Under the pieces are notes generated by a model. The model saw nothing but the letters and a program-made list of their open reading frames with translations, made no database searches and was not told the DNA's origin. The position numbers and the translations under genes were made by a program. From NCBI GenBank assembly GCA_963824935.1, contig CAWGRF010000002.1, positions 62,001 through 126,000 on the forward strand: a stretch of DNA of 64,000 nt. The letters are read 5' to 3'. Origin of the DNA: JACCZX01 sp963824935. GTDB lineage: Bacteria > Pseudomonadota > Gammaproteobacteria > Burkholderiales > Burkholderiaceae_F. Positions 48,293-57,411 of this stretch are shown here, piece by piece (the stretch's first letter is position 1; every line of letters starts with the position of its first letter).

Positions 48293-48956
48293 CGACGTAT
48301 CGGTCTCGATCGGAACCGTCGCCATATTGCGCAGCGTTCGTTTCGAACTAAGCGCAGGCGAGTTCGCAGGATTGATCGGACGCAACGGTGCGGGCAAGAC
48401 CACGCTGCTGCGCACGCTAATGGGGTTACTGCCGGTCAAGGCCGGCTCGGTGCAGTTCGATGGCCGGCCGCTGGCGCATCTGCCGACCCACGCTCGCGTG
48501 GGACTCGGCATCGGCTACATGCCCGAGGATCGCCGGCTGGTGCCCGGCCTGACCGTCGAAGAGAACGTCCTGTTGCCGGCGTGGTCGGCAAGGATGTCGG
48601 ATGCGAAAGAACGGTTGGCTCGCGTTTACGCCGCGATTCCCGAAGTGCGCGAGTTCAGCAGCCGCAAGGCGTTGCAGCTTTCCGGAGGGCAGCAGAAGCT
48701 GGTGGCGCTGGCGCGCGCGATGATCGCGGGCACGCGGCTGTTGCTGTTGGACGAGCCGTTCGAGGGAGTCGCCCCGGTGCTGGCGCGCCGACTTGCCGAA
48801 GTCATTGGCGGGTTACGGGCGACCGGACTCACGGTGATACTGGCGGAGTCGAGCTTGACGCATGCGCGGCATCTGCTTGATCGCTCGTTCGTCATCGATC
48901 GCGGCGCGGTTTCGCAAAGCGCTGTAGATGAGCACGCGACGACAGCCGCAAACTGA
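48279..48956 (+). CDS. Branched-chain amino acid-type ABC ATPase 2 (LivF-like)
   Basis: 225 residues from the ATG at 48279 (MLRLDDVSVSIG). Walker A GRNGAGKTT, GYMPEDRRLVPGLTVEENV, signature LSGGQQKLV, Walker B LLLLDEPFEGVAP. Completes importer 2. Confidence 0.92.
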   Translation: MLRLDDVSVSIGTVAILRSVRFELSAGEFAGLIGRNGAGKTTLLRTLMGLLPVKAGSVQFDGRPLAHLPTHARVGLGIGYMPEDRRLVPGLTVEENVLLPAWSARMSDAKERLARVYAAIPEVREFSSRKALQLSGGQQKLVALARAMIAGTRLLLLDEPFEGVAPVLARRLAEVIGGLRATGLTVILAESSLTHARHLLDRSFVIDRGAVSQSAVDEHATTAAN

Positions 48957-49027
48957 TAGCGCTGAGTCTTACGCCGGATGCGGGTGATAACCTCGGAGCG
49001 CGACGCGACGCGTGCACTGCAATCTCG

Positions 49028-50212
49028 ATGATCATCACTTCGCTACTCGACACCGATCTTTACAAGTTCACGATGATGCAGGTCGTGCTGCATCATTTTC
49101 CGGGCGCCAATGTTGAATATCGCTTCCGGTGCCGCAATCCGGGAATTAATTTGGTGCCGCACATTGATGCCATTGATCACGAGATCGAGTCGCTGTGCGC
49201 ACTGCGGTTTCGCGAGTCGGAGCTCGATTACCTGCGAGGACTGCGCTTCATCAAGAGCGACTTCGTCGACTTCCTCGGTCTGTTCCAGCTCAATACCAAG
49301 TACATCTCGGTGGTGCCGTCGACGCTCGACAATGGCGAGATCGACATCGTCATTCGCGGGCCGTGGTTGCACACGATCTTGTTCGAGGTCCCGGTGCTGG
49401 CGATCGTCAACGAAATCTATTTTCGCGCGCTGCAAAAGGCGGCCGATTTCGACGAGGGACGCCGCCGATTGCACGACAAGATTGCGCTGCTAACCGGCGA
49501 CGCCGCGCTCGACGGCGTGCGGATTGCCGATTACGGAACGCGGCGCCGGTTCTCGCGCCATTGGCATGAGGAAGTGCTGCTGCAGCTGAAAGCGGCGCTT
49601 GGCGACAAGCTCGCGGGCACGAGCAACGTGATGTACGCGGCAATGCACGGCATGACGCCGTTGGGCACGATGGCACACGAGTATCTGCAGGCGTGTCAAG
49701 CGCTCGGGCCGCGTCTGCGCGATTCGCAAACGTTCGGCTTCGAGATGTGGGCGCGTGAGTATCGAGGCGACCTCGGCATTGCGTTGTCCGACGTCTATGG
49801 CATGGATGCGTTCCTGCGCGACTTCGACATGTACTTTTGCAAGCTCTTTGACGGCGCGCGGCACGATTCAGGCGATCCGATCGCGTGGGGTGAGCGCCTG
49901 ATTGCGCACTATCAACGTAACCGGGTGGATCCGCGAACCAAGACGCTGGTGTTTTCCGACTCTCTGACGATTCCCAGAGTTATCGAGCTTTATCGGCGCT
50001 TTCGCGATCGCGCCCGTACCGCGTTCGGCGTCGGCACCAACCTGACCAACGATGTTGGTCACACGCCGCTGCAGATCGTCATCAAAATGGTCCGTTGCAA
50101 CGGCCAGCCGGTGGCCAAACTGCCAGACTCGCCGGACAAGAACATGTGCGACGATCAAGCGTACCTAGCCTATCTGCGGCAGGTCTTCGAGATCGCTCCG
50201 ACACCGAGTTGA
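49028..50212 (+). CDS. pncB: Nicotinate phosphoribosyltransferase
   Basis: 394 residues. Forms nicotinate mononucleotide from nicotinate and PRPP in the NAD salvage pathway. The N-terminus LLDTDLYKFTMMQVVLHHFP and the central segments YGTRRRFSRHWHEEVL and KLFDGARHDSGDPIAWGERL are the family hallmarks. Same direction as the importers and 71 bases after them; the next gene follows in 11 bases, so cotranscription is likely but no functional link is obvious. Confidence 0.95.
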   Translation: MIITSLLDTDLYKFTMMQVVLHHFPGANVEYRFRCRNPGINLVPHIDAIDHEIESLCALRFRESELDYLRGLRFIKSDFVDFLGLFQLNTKYISVVPSTLDNGEIDIVIRGPWLHTILFEVPVLAIVNEIYFRALQKAADFDEGRRRLHDKIALLTGDAALDGVRIADYGTRRRFSRHWHEEVLLQLKAALGDKLAGTSNVMYAAMHGMTPLGTMAHEYLQACQALGPRLRDSQTFGFEMWAREYRGDLGIALSDVYGMDAFLRDFDMYFCKLFDGARHDSGDPIAWGERLIAHYQRNRVDPRTKTLVFSDSLTIPRVIELYRRFRDRARTAFGVGTNLTNDVGHTPLQIVIKMVRCNGQPVAKLPDSPDKNMCDDQAYLAYLRQVFEIAPTPS

Positions 50213-50223
50213 CATCAATCGTC

Positions 50224-51426
50224 ATGCCTTGTCTCTCGCGACGCGCCGATGCGCTCGGCACCGAAAACGCATTTGTCGTGCTCGCCGACGTCAATCGACT
50301 GATTGGCGAAGGGCGCGACGTCGTTTCGTTTTGCATCGGTCAGCCCGACTTTCCGACGCCGCCATACATACAGGACGCCGCGATTGAGGCGGTGCGAGGC
50401 GGCAAGCACGGGTACACACCATCCGCCGGCATCGACGAGCTGCGCGCGGCTGCGGCGCAATCGATGGGCGCATTGCGCGGGATTTCTATCGCGCCGGATG
50501 AAGTCGTGGTCGGCGCGGGCGCCAAGCCCTTCATCGGTTACACGATCGCTTCGGTCACCGACTACGGAGCCGGCGACGAAGTGATCTTTCCGGTGCCGGG
50601 CTTTCCGATTTACGAATCGCAGATCGTTGCCAACGGCGCCGTGCCGGTGCCGCTGCCGTTATCGGAGGCGCGCGGTTTTGCGTTCGATCCGGCCGCGCTC
50701 GCGGCACGCATTGGACCCAAGACCCGGCTGCTGATTCTGAACACGCCGCACAATCCGACCGGCGGGCGGCTGTCACGCGGCGACCTCGAGGCGATCGCCG
50801 ACGTGTTGCGTGCGCATCCGCAGGTATGGATCTACGCCGATGAGATCTATAGCAAGCTGGTCTACGACGGCGAGTTCACTTCGATTGCAGCGTTGCCGGG
50901 TATGCGCGAACGAACGATCATTTCCGATGGGGCGTCGAAGACGTACGCAATGACCGGCTGGCGCATCGGATTTTCCGCGAACAAGACGTTGGCCCCCATT
51001 TTTACGCGCTGGATCACCAACACCGAATCATGCGCATCGCAAATCAGCCAGTGGGCAGCGGTTGCTGCGCTGACCGGCCCGCAAGACGACGCCGAGCAGA
51101 TGAGAATGCGCTTTCGGGCTCGGCGTGACCTGATCGTGCGGTTGTTGAATCAATTGCCGGGATTTCGCTGTGCCGTGCCGGGTGGCGCGTTCTACGCATG
51201 GCCGAATGTCACTGAAGCGTGCAGCATGGTGGGCGCAAAGGATTCAGAAGAGTTGCGCATACGATTGCTGCTTGAAGCCGGCGTTGCGGTGCTGGCCGAC
51301 ATTCACTTCGGCCCGCGAGTAGAGCAGGACGGACAGCACATTCGCTTCTCATACGCAGCCAGTGAAGCGGCGATCGAAGACGGTGTTGCCCGTATCGACA
51401 CGTTCATGCGGAAGGCGCGTCGATGA
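50224..51426 (+). CDS. PLP-dependent aminotransferase, class I/II
   Basis: 400 residues from the ATG at 50224 (MPCLSRRADALG). The PLP Lys is in SDGASKTYAMTGWRIGF (about residue 242); NTPHNPTGG and the YADEIYSKLVYDG Asp/Tyr are in place, along with the C-terminal Arg in HIRFSYAASE. Resembles AspC/AAT fold-type I enzymes acting on aspartate or aromatic/branched amino acids. The stop overlaps the LUD gene start as ATGA, first of a four-gene coupled series. Confidence 0.92.
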   Translation: MPCLSRRADALGTENAFVVLADVNRLIGEGRDVVSFCIGQPDFPTPPYIQDAAIEAVRGGKHGYTPSAGIDELRAAAAQSMGALRGISIAPDEVVVGAGAKPFIGYTIASVTDYGAGDEVIFPVPGFPIYESQIVANGAVPVPLPLSEARGFAFDPAALAARIGPKTRLLILNTPHNPTGGRLSRGDLEAIADVLRAHPQVWIYADEIYSKLVYDGEFTSIAALPGMRERTIISDGASKTYAMTGWRIGFSANKTLAPIFTRWITNTESCASQISQWAAVAALTGPQDDAEQMRMRFRARRDLIVRLLNQLPGFRCAVPGGAFYAWPNVTEACSMVGAKDSEELRIRLLLEAGVAVLADIHFGPRVEQDGQHIRFSYAASEAAIEDGVARIDTFMRKARR

Positions 51427-52115
51427 CGTTTGACACCGCGAAAGCGCGCGCATCGATTCTGCAGCGCATCCGTGTAAAGCAGGGGCGCGTCGGGACGCCG
51501 GTCGAGCAGGAGCAGGCTGATATCGATCGCTACCTTGCGCAGCATCCATCCGGGCCGCGTCCTGTCACTCCGGTCGACTTGAAGCAGCAGTTTCGAGCGA
51601 TGGCCGAGCGCATGTCGAGCACGGTCGACGAGGTTGCGACGATTGATCAAGCGCCCGCTGCGATCGCGCGCTATCTCGCGGCGCAGACGTTACCGGCGCG
51701 GGCAGTGATCTGGCCCGCGCTGGTGCAACTGGATTGGGATGGTGCCGGCATCGCGGTCGAAGCGCGCGCGCCGAAGCGCGACGAAGCGGATGGCGCCGAT
51801 CTGGTCGGCATCACCGGCTGCTATTGCGCTCTCGCGGAAACCGGCACGCTGGTGTTGCTGTCGGGCGCTGAAACCATCGCATCGACGCACTTGCTGCCGG
51901 AAACGCACGTCGCCATCGTTCCCGCGTCGCGCATCGTCGCCGGCATGGAGGACGCCTTCGCGCTGATGCGCGCCGAGCGCGCTGGCGATGCGATGATGCC
52001 GCGCGCCATCAATATGGTCTCCGGGCCGTCGCGCACCGGCGATATCGAGCAGACGATCGTGATCGGTGCGCACGGACCGTATCGTGTTCATATCATTGTT
52101 GCTACGTCCGCATGA
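51423..52115 (+). CDS. LUD-domain protein (LutC/YkgG-like)
   Basis: 230 residues of the LutC family. The ITGCYCALAETGTLVLLSG segment and the C-terminal VSGPSRTGDIEQTIVIGAHG are the LUD hallmark. LutC normally works with the Fe-S proteins LutA and LutB to oxidise L-lactate; neither gene is in the window. Coupled on both sides by ATGA overlaps, so its partner may be the flanking aminotransferase and 2-hydroxyacid dehydrogenase. Confidence 0.88.
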   Translation: MTFDTAKARASILQRIRVKQGRVGTPVEQEQADIDRYLAQHPSGPRPVTPVDLKQQFRAMAERMSSTVDEVATIDQAPAAIARYLAAQTLPARAVIWPALVQLDWDGAGIAVEARAPKRDEADGADLVGITGCYCALAETGTLVLLSGAETIASTHLLPETHVAIVPASRIVAGMEDAFALMRAERAGDAMMPRAINMVSGPSRTGDIEQTIVIGAHGPYRVHIIVATSA

Positions 52116-53451
52116 TTGGTATCAAACGCCAGATCAATGGCGTTGCAGTCGCGCTGCTGATCGCACCGTTAACGGCATTCGGAGCCGATGGGGCGTTTGC
52201 CGGGCCGACGATCGTCGGTATTCCGGTCGAGTTCGTGTTGTTCGGCGTGGTGCTGCTCGGCGTTGCGCTGTTTCATCACCACACGTTTCCAATTGCCGCC
52301 GGCGGCGCGCTGGTGATTGCGCTCTACAAGATTTTTTTCTCGCCGTTCAAGAGCGGCGCCGGCTGGAGTGGCTTCGGGGCGCACCTGCTTCACGAATGGG
52401 TCATTCTGGTGAATCTGCTGCTGCTGCTGCTCGGCTTCGCATTGCTGGCGAAGCACTTTGAGGACACCCACGTTCCGAGCGCCTTGCCGCGCATCCTGCC
52501 CGACGACTGGAAGGGATGCTTCGTGTTGCTCGCGATGGTCTTCGTGTTGTCGAGTTTTCTCGACAACATCGCGGCGGCGTTGATCGGTGGCGCAATGGCT
52601 CACACCGTGTTTCGCGCCAAGGTGCACATCGGCTACCTTGCTGCGATCGTCGCTGCGTCCAACGCCGGCGGCGCCGGCAGCGTGATCGGCGACACGACGA
52701 CCACGATGATGTGGATTGCCGGCATCTCGCCGATCGAGGTGCTCGAGGCGTTTATCGCTGCGAGCGTGGCGCTCGTCGATCTTCGGCATTCCGGCGTCGC
52801 TACAGCAGCAGCGCTACGCGCCGATCCAGCGTGATGCGGATGCCAATCGTACCGATCGACTGGACCCGGGTCGGCGTCGTTGCATTCATCCTGATCGCAG
52901 CGGTGGCGGTCAACATCACGATCAACACGCGCTTTAACGCAATCTCCGACCTGTTTCCGTTCCTCGGTGCGGCGGTCTGGGTTGCGCTTGTCGTCACCGC
53001 GGTGCTGCGCCGCCCGGACTGGTCGCTGCTGCCGGGTGCGCTGAAAGGTTCTTTGTTCCTGCTCTCGCTGGTGCTTTCGGCGTCGATGATGCCGGTCGAT
53101 CAGCTGCCGTTGGCTTCCTGGCAGACCGCGCTCGGTCTAGGCTTCTTATCGTCCGTGTTCGATAACATTCCGCTGACCGCGCTGGCAATTCGCCAGGGTG
53201 GCTACGACTGGGGCTTCCTGGCGTATGCGGTCGGCTTTGGCGGGTCGATGATCTGGTTCGGCTCATCTGCCGGCGTTGCACTGGCGAGCATGTATCCCGA
53301 AGCGCGCTCGGTGGGCCGCTGGCTGCGTCACGGATGGCATGTGGCAGTGGCGTACGTGATCGGGTTTTTCGTGATGCTTGCGATCATCGGCTGGCATCCG
53401 GGATCGACGCCGCGTGGCAGCGCGCCAAGCGGCGTGGAGCAACGGCAATGA
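52112..53451 (+). CDS. NhaD/ArsB-type ion transporter (two frame breaks)
   Basis: About 445 residues after correction, with about ten helices. The conserved SSFLDNIAAALIGGAMA and SNAGGAGSVIGDTTTTMMW are typical of NhaD and the ion-transporter superfamily, and the second half has SVFDNIPLTALAI. Breaks lie at about 52774-52778 and 52846-52850. Removing one base at each gives SVALVIFGIPASLQQQRYAP and RDADANVPIDWTRVGVV. Sodium/proton antiport is the family guess; carboxylate transport is also possible given the neighbours. The stop overlaps the dehydrogenase start. Confidence 0.85.
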
Positions 53452-54431
53452 CAGGCTCTCGCAAGCGCGTCGTTATTTCGCGGCGCATCTTTCCGGAACT
53501 CGTAACGGGGTTGCGAGAAGAGTTCGACGTGATCGACAACCAGGAAGACCTCGGCCGGACCGCGCCCGAGCTCGCCGCTGTGATGAAAGACGCCGACGCC
53601 GCGCTGATCACGGGGGGCGAGCGGATCGACGAAGCGCTGCTCGATCAATGCGCGCGCTTGAAGATCGTAGCCAACATCGCCGTTGGCTATAACAACATCG
53701 ATCTGGCGGCATGCACACGGCATGGGGTTCTGGCGACCAATACGCCCGACGTGCTGAACGAGGCGACGGCCGATCATGCATGGGCGTTGTTGTTGGCTGC
53801 CGCACGCAGAACCGGCGAATCCGAGCGCTGGCTGCGGACCGGGATGTGGAAGCGGTGGACTTTCGAAATGTTTACCGGCGCCGAAGTGAGCGGCACGACG
53901 CTCGGCATACTCGGAATGGGCCGGATCGGGCGCGCCATCGCACGACGTGCAAGCGGTTTTGCGATGCCGGTCATCTATCACAATCGGAATCGGCTGGCCG
54001 CATCCGATGAGGCCGGAGCGCGCTACGTGGATTTTGAAACGCTGCTGCGCGAGTCCGACCATCTGGTGCTGGTTGTTCCGTACTCACAGGCCGTACATCA
54101 CATCATCGGTGCCGAGCAATTGGCGCAGATGAAACGCGGCGCCACGCTGGTCAACATCGCGCGCGGCGGAGTCGTCGACGACGCCGCGTTGGCGTCCGCA
54201 CTGCGCAGCGGCCATCTTGCCGCTGCCGGGCTCGATGTTTTCGAGAACGAGCCCGCGCTTAACCCATCGTTGCTCGAACTCGAAAACGTCGTGCTGACGC
54301 CGCACATCGCATCGAGCACGCGCGGCGCGCGGGTCGCGATGGCCACGCTCGCGATCTCCAACGTGCGCACCGCGCTGTCCGGTGGTCGTCCCCCGTGTCT
54401 GCTGAATCCGGAAGCGTTCGACAGACGTTAG
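53448..54431 (+). CDS. D-2-hydroxyacid dehydrogenase (GhrB-like)
   Basis: 327 residues from the ATG at 53448, overlapping the transporter stop. NAD(P) motif LGILGMGRIGRAIA (about residues 147-160). Catalytic Arg in NIARGGVVDD, Glu in FENEP, His in LTPHIAS. Nearest to glyoxylate/hydroxypyruvate/2-ketogluconate reductases. Together with the aminotransferase it could interconvert an amino acid, its 2-oxo acid and the 2-hydroxy acid. Confidence 0.92.
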   Translation: MTGSRKRVVISRRIFPELVTGLREEFDVIDNQEDLGRTAPELAAVMKDADAALITGGERIDEALLDQCARLKIVANIAVGYNNIDLAACTRHGVLATNTPDVLNEATADHAWALLLAAARRTGESERWLRTGMWKRWTFEMFTGAEVSGTTLGILGMGRIGRAIARRASGFAMPVIYHNRNRLAASDEAGARYVDFETLLRESDHLVLVVPYSQAVHHIIGAEQLAQMKRGATLVNIARGGVVDDAALASALRSGHLAAAGLDVFENEPALNPSLLELENVVLTPHIASSTRGARVAMATLAISNVRTALSGGRPPCLLNPEAFDRR

Positions 54432-54449
54432 ATTCAACACGGAGGACGC

Positions 54450-54782
54450 ATGTCCGACATCAAGCTTGTCAGGTCCCATTCGCTGGCGATCACAAAGGCA
54501 AAAGCGCTCGCCCAAAAGGCGGCGGACGATCTCGCCGCCGCGTATGACTTAAGCAGCGAATGGCATGGCAACACGTTGCGCTTTCACCGCTGGGGTGTCG
54601 ATGGCCAGATGCAAGTGACCGAGAAGGAAATCAGGCTCGAGGTCACGCTCGGCTTCTTGCTCAAGGCGTTCAAGGCAAGGTTCGTCGAGAACATCGAACG
54701 CAACTTCGACGAGTTGTTGCCGAGACGAGAGGGAAAGACCACGGCAAAAAAGCCGGCGAAGAAAACACGGGCAAGAGGCTGA
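54450..54782 (+). CDS. Polyhydroxyalkanoic acid system family protein
   Basis: 110 residues with a Lys-rich C-terminus (AKKPAKKTRARG). The pattern SDIKLVRSHSLAITKAKALAQ, then RWGVDGQMQVTEKEIRLEVTLGFLLKAF, matches the PHA granule-region family found near PHA genes. ATG at 54450 with GGAGG upstream. Granule association or regulation is inferred from the family; phaZ is 15 kb away. Confidence 0.82.
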   Translation: MSDIKLVRSHSLAITKAKALAQKAADDLAAAYDLSSEWHGNTLRFHRWGVDGQMQVTEKEIRLEVTLGFLLKAFKARFVENIERNFDELLPRREGKTTAKKPAKKTRARG

Positions 54783-54786
54783 CCGG

Positions 54787-55455
54787 CTACGGCACTCTCT
54801 TGCGAACCGCCGACGCTGGAGGAAGGGCCGACCATCGTTCCCACTTTGCGCTATCAATGGTGTCCGTGCCCTCGAGAAAGCGCTGCACGAACACGAGGTC
54901 GTCGTAGCCCCAGAAGAGCTCATCGCCAATCGCCACCGTCGGGACTCCGAAGACGCCGGCGGCGATGGCCTGCTCGGTTTGCTCGCGCAACTGGGCCTTG
55001 CAGGCAGGCTGCTGTGCCTGAACGATTAGCGCTGCGCCATCGAGACCGACCTCGTTTGCGAGTCGCTCCACCACTGCCGGTTCTGCGACATGCATGCCGC
55101 GCACCCAAACGGCGCTGAAGAGCGCATCTATCAGCCTGTGTTGTTCGTTTGCCGGTAACGCGACCGACGAAACGCGCAGGGCCAGAAGCGGGTTGAAGGG
55201 ATGGAACGCCGGCACATTCAGCTCAACGCCGAGGATCGCCGCCTTGCGCAATGTGTTCTTCCACATCCAGCGCATCTTGGCGGGTACTTCGGCGGGCCCC
55301 AATTGACCATGCGCTTCAAGCAAGCCGGCGAACAGCACCGGCACAGGCTCGATCACAGCGCCGTGCCGTTCGGCGAGTGCAGGCAACTGCGTCCAGGCCA
55401 GATACGCGTTGGGTGAAACGTAATCGAAATAGAAGCGAACAACGCGGTGCTGCAT
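54787..55455 (-). CDS. 2-hydroxychromene-2-carboxylate isomerase/DsbA-like protein
   Basis: 222-residue thioredoxin-fold GST-kappa-like protein. The active segment is YFDYVSPNAYLAWTQLPALA, with Ser replacing the DsbA Cys pair, and the C-terminus has FGVPTVAIGDELFWGYDDL. In naphthalene pathways the enzyme isomerises 2-hydroxychromene-2-carboxylate, but no aromatic pathway is present here, so a general glutathione-dependent role is likelier. Converges on the PHA-system gene. Confidence 0.87.
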   Translation of the reverse strand: MQHRVVRFYFDYVSPNAYLAWTQLPALAERHGAVIEPVPVLFAGLLEAHGQLGPAEVPAKMRWMWKNTLRKAAILGVELNVPAFHPFNPLLALRVSSVALPANEQHRLIDALFSAVWVRGMHVAEPAVVERLANEVGLDGAALIVQAQQPACKAQLREQTEQAIAAGVFGVPTVAIGDELFWGYDDLVFVQRFLEGTDTIDSAKWERWSALPPASAVRKRVP

Positions 55456-55481
55456 CGTCCGCTCCGCGCGTGCGATGACGT

Positions 55482-55739
55482 CTAGTCCTTCAGATCCTGG
55501 ACCAGCGATACGTATTGCTTCATCGCATCATCGGTCGACGTCCCCTTGGTCTCATTCCAGGCGTCCCATTTGGCGCGACCCACCATGTCGGTAAAGCCGG
55601 GCCGTGAGCCGCTGACATCGCCGCTGGTCGCTTGTTTGTAGAGTGCGTAGAGCTTCAGCATCGTCTGATTGTCTGGCCGCTCGGGCAGGTTCTTTGAATC
55701 GGCGACAGCCGCTTCAAACTGGGCTTTGAGGTCGCTCAT
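55482..55739 (-). CDS. Acyl-CoA-binding protein
   Basis: 85 residues from the ATG at 55739 (MSDLKAQFEAAVADSK), with the frame open further upstream but unsupported. The YALYKQATSGDV and KWDAWNETKG segments are the acyl-CoA-binding site of the ACBP family. It buffers long-chain acyl-CoA in the cytoplasm. Divergent from the wax ester synthase/DGAT gene with 67 bases between starts, implying shared control. Confidence 0.92.
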   Translation of the reverse strand: MSDLKAQFEAAVADSKNLPERPDNQTMLKLYALYKQATSGDVSGSRPGFTDMVGRAKWDAWNETKGTSTDDAMKQYVSLVQDLKD

Positions 55740-55806
55740 GCTTTCTCCTCGTTGGTGACCGTTCAGCGCGGCTATTATGCAGCGGGGATTGGGCATGGAG
55801 GCAAGA

Positions 55807-57318
55807 ATGGGAGTACGCGAGCGCATGTCTGCCGTTGACACGGCGTGGCTTCGTATGGATTCCGACAAGAATCTGATGATGATCGTCGGCGTCTACGAAT
55901 TCGACCGCCATGTTGACCAGGCACGACTGCGCGAACTGCTTGAAATGCGCCTACTGACGCATCGGCGTTTTCGCAGCCGCGTGACGCGGGATCTGACAGG
56001 TTGCTATTGGGAAGAGTGCGACGACTTTGACCTTAACGATCACCTGGTTCGCACGAAGCTGCCGGGAAAAGGCACAGTCGGTGATCTGAAGAAATTTGTC
56101 GGTCAGCTCGCTTCGCAGCCGCTCGATAAGACCAGACCGCTATGGCAGATGCAATTGATCGACAATTACAGTGGTGGCCAAGCACTGGTGATGCGTATTC
56201 ATCATTGCATTGCCGATGGCATCGCGTTGATCGGGGTGCTGCTCGCGTTGACAACGGAGCAGGCGGACGACGCATCTACGTCGTCGGCGCGCGGCAAGCG
56301 CGCAAACGGGCACTGGGCAGCGCGGCTGCGGCCCTTAACCGCTGCCACCGTGAAGGCTATCGATGTCACGGGCGACGTCGCGAGCAAAGTGCTGCGCGGC
56401 TACGGGGCGGTGCTCGGCACGAACGGTTCACTGGCTGATGCGGCGCTTCGGTACGCCGGCGTCGCGACGCAGGTTGTGAAGGATGCGGCCGCGATCGCGG
56501 TGATGCCGAGCGATAACTCGACCAGCCTTAAGGGCAAGCCGTCGGGTGCAAAGGTCGTCGCATGGAACGAGCCGCTTGCGCTCGACGACGTCAAGGCGGT
56601 GGGAAAAGCGCTCGGCTGCTCGGTCAACGATGTGCTGCTCGCGTGCGTGTCCGGTGCGATCCGCTCGTATTTGGCAAACCGCGGCGAACGCGTCGATGGC
56701 TGCGAACTGCGTGCGATGGTGCCGGTCAATCTGCGGGATCCGCGCAAGTGGAAGGATCTTGGCAACCGGTTCGGCCTGGTGCCGCTCCTGTTGCCGATTG
56801 GGGTCGAAAACCCGATCGCACGGGTGTTCGAAGTGCGGCGTCGGATGGAAGAATTGAAGACCGGCTACACGGCAGTATTGTCGATGGGACTGCTCGGTGC
56901 GGTCGGCTTTGCACCTCGGATGCTGCAAAAGCAGGCGCTCGACTTTCTGGCGCGGAAAGCAAGCGCCGTGATGACAAATGTGCCGGGGCCGCAACAGGCG
57001 CTTTATCTGGCAGGCGCCCACGTCAAGCGGTTGATGTTCTGGGTTCCGCAATCCGGTGACATCGGCATTGGGGTGTCGATTTTGTCGTATGACGGCGGTG
57101 TGCAGTTCGGGTTGATTGCTGATCGCGCGTTGTGTCCGCATCCGCAGCAGATCATCGATCGCTTTGCTCCGGAATTTGAAAAGCTTGTCCTGGCGCTGTG
57201 CATGTTGCCGTGGGGCCAGCCGGTCAATGCCAACGACGCGCAGAGCTCGCTCTTTCCCGTCGTGCCGCGCGGCCGGTCCGCGGCCGATCGCTCGAAAAGC
57301 AGAGCGCGAATGCGGTAG
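55807..57318 (+). CDS. Wax ester synthase/diacylglycerol acyltransferase (WS/DGAT)
   Basis: 503 residues. The start is the ATG at 55807 with TGGAGG five bases upstream; ATGs at 55777 and 55795 are in frame but less likely. The catalytic HHxxxDG motif is HHCIADG (about residues 134-140), with the N-terminal MSAVDTAWLRMDS and the later VPVNLRDP and VMTNVPGP patterns of the family. Transfers an acyl group from acyl-CoA to a fatty alcohol or diacylglycerol, making neutral storage lipid. Confidence 0.92.
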   Translation: MGVRERMSAVDTAWLRMDSDKNLMMIVGVYEFDRHVDQARLRELLEMRLLTHRRFRSRVTRDLTGCYWEECDDFDLNDHLVRTKLPGKGTVGDLKKFVGQLASQPLDKTRPLWQMQLIDNYSGGQALVMRIHHCIADGIALIGVLLALTTEQADDASTSSARGKRANGHWAARLRPLTAATVKAIDVTGDVASKVLRGYGAVLGTNGSLADAALRYAGVATQVVKDAAAIAVMPSDNSTSLKGKPSGAKVVAWNEPLALDDVKAVGKALGCSVNDVLLACVSGAIRSYLANRGERVDGCELRAMVPVNLRDPRKWKDLGNRFGLVPLLLPIGVENPIARVFEVRRRMEELKTGYTAVLSMGLLGAVGFAPRMLQKQALDFLARKASAVMTNVPGPQQALYLAGAHVKRLMFWVPQSGDIGIGVSILSYDGGVQFGLIADRALCPHPQQIIDRFAPEFEKLVLALCMLPWGQPVNANDAQSSLFPVVPRGRSAADRSKSRARMR

Positions 57319-57411
57319 ATAAGCCGACAGCGGGCAAGCTCTATAGTCAAACTACGTAATCAAGTGCGCCCGGCCTTTTGAAGGGGCGATCCGTTGGGGG
57401 AGGTGAGCGCC

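Noticed and set aside
324..53451. Programmed +1 frameshifting as the explanation for the broken genes
   Set aside because: No shared slippery site or stop-codon context such as prfB uses; the genes are unrelated and several are essential. Sequencing error is simpler.
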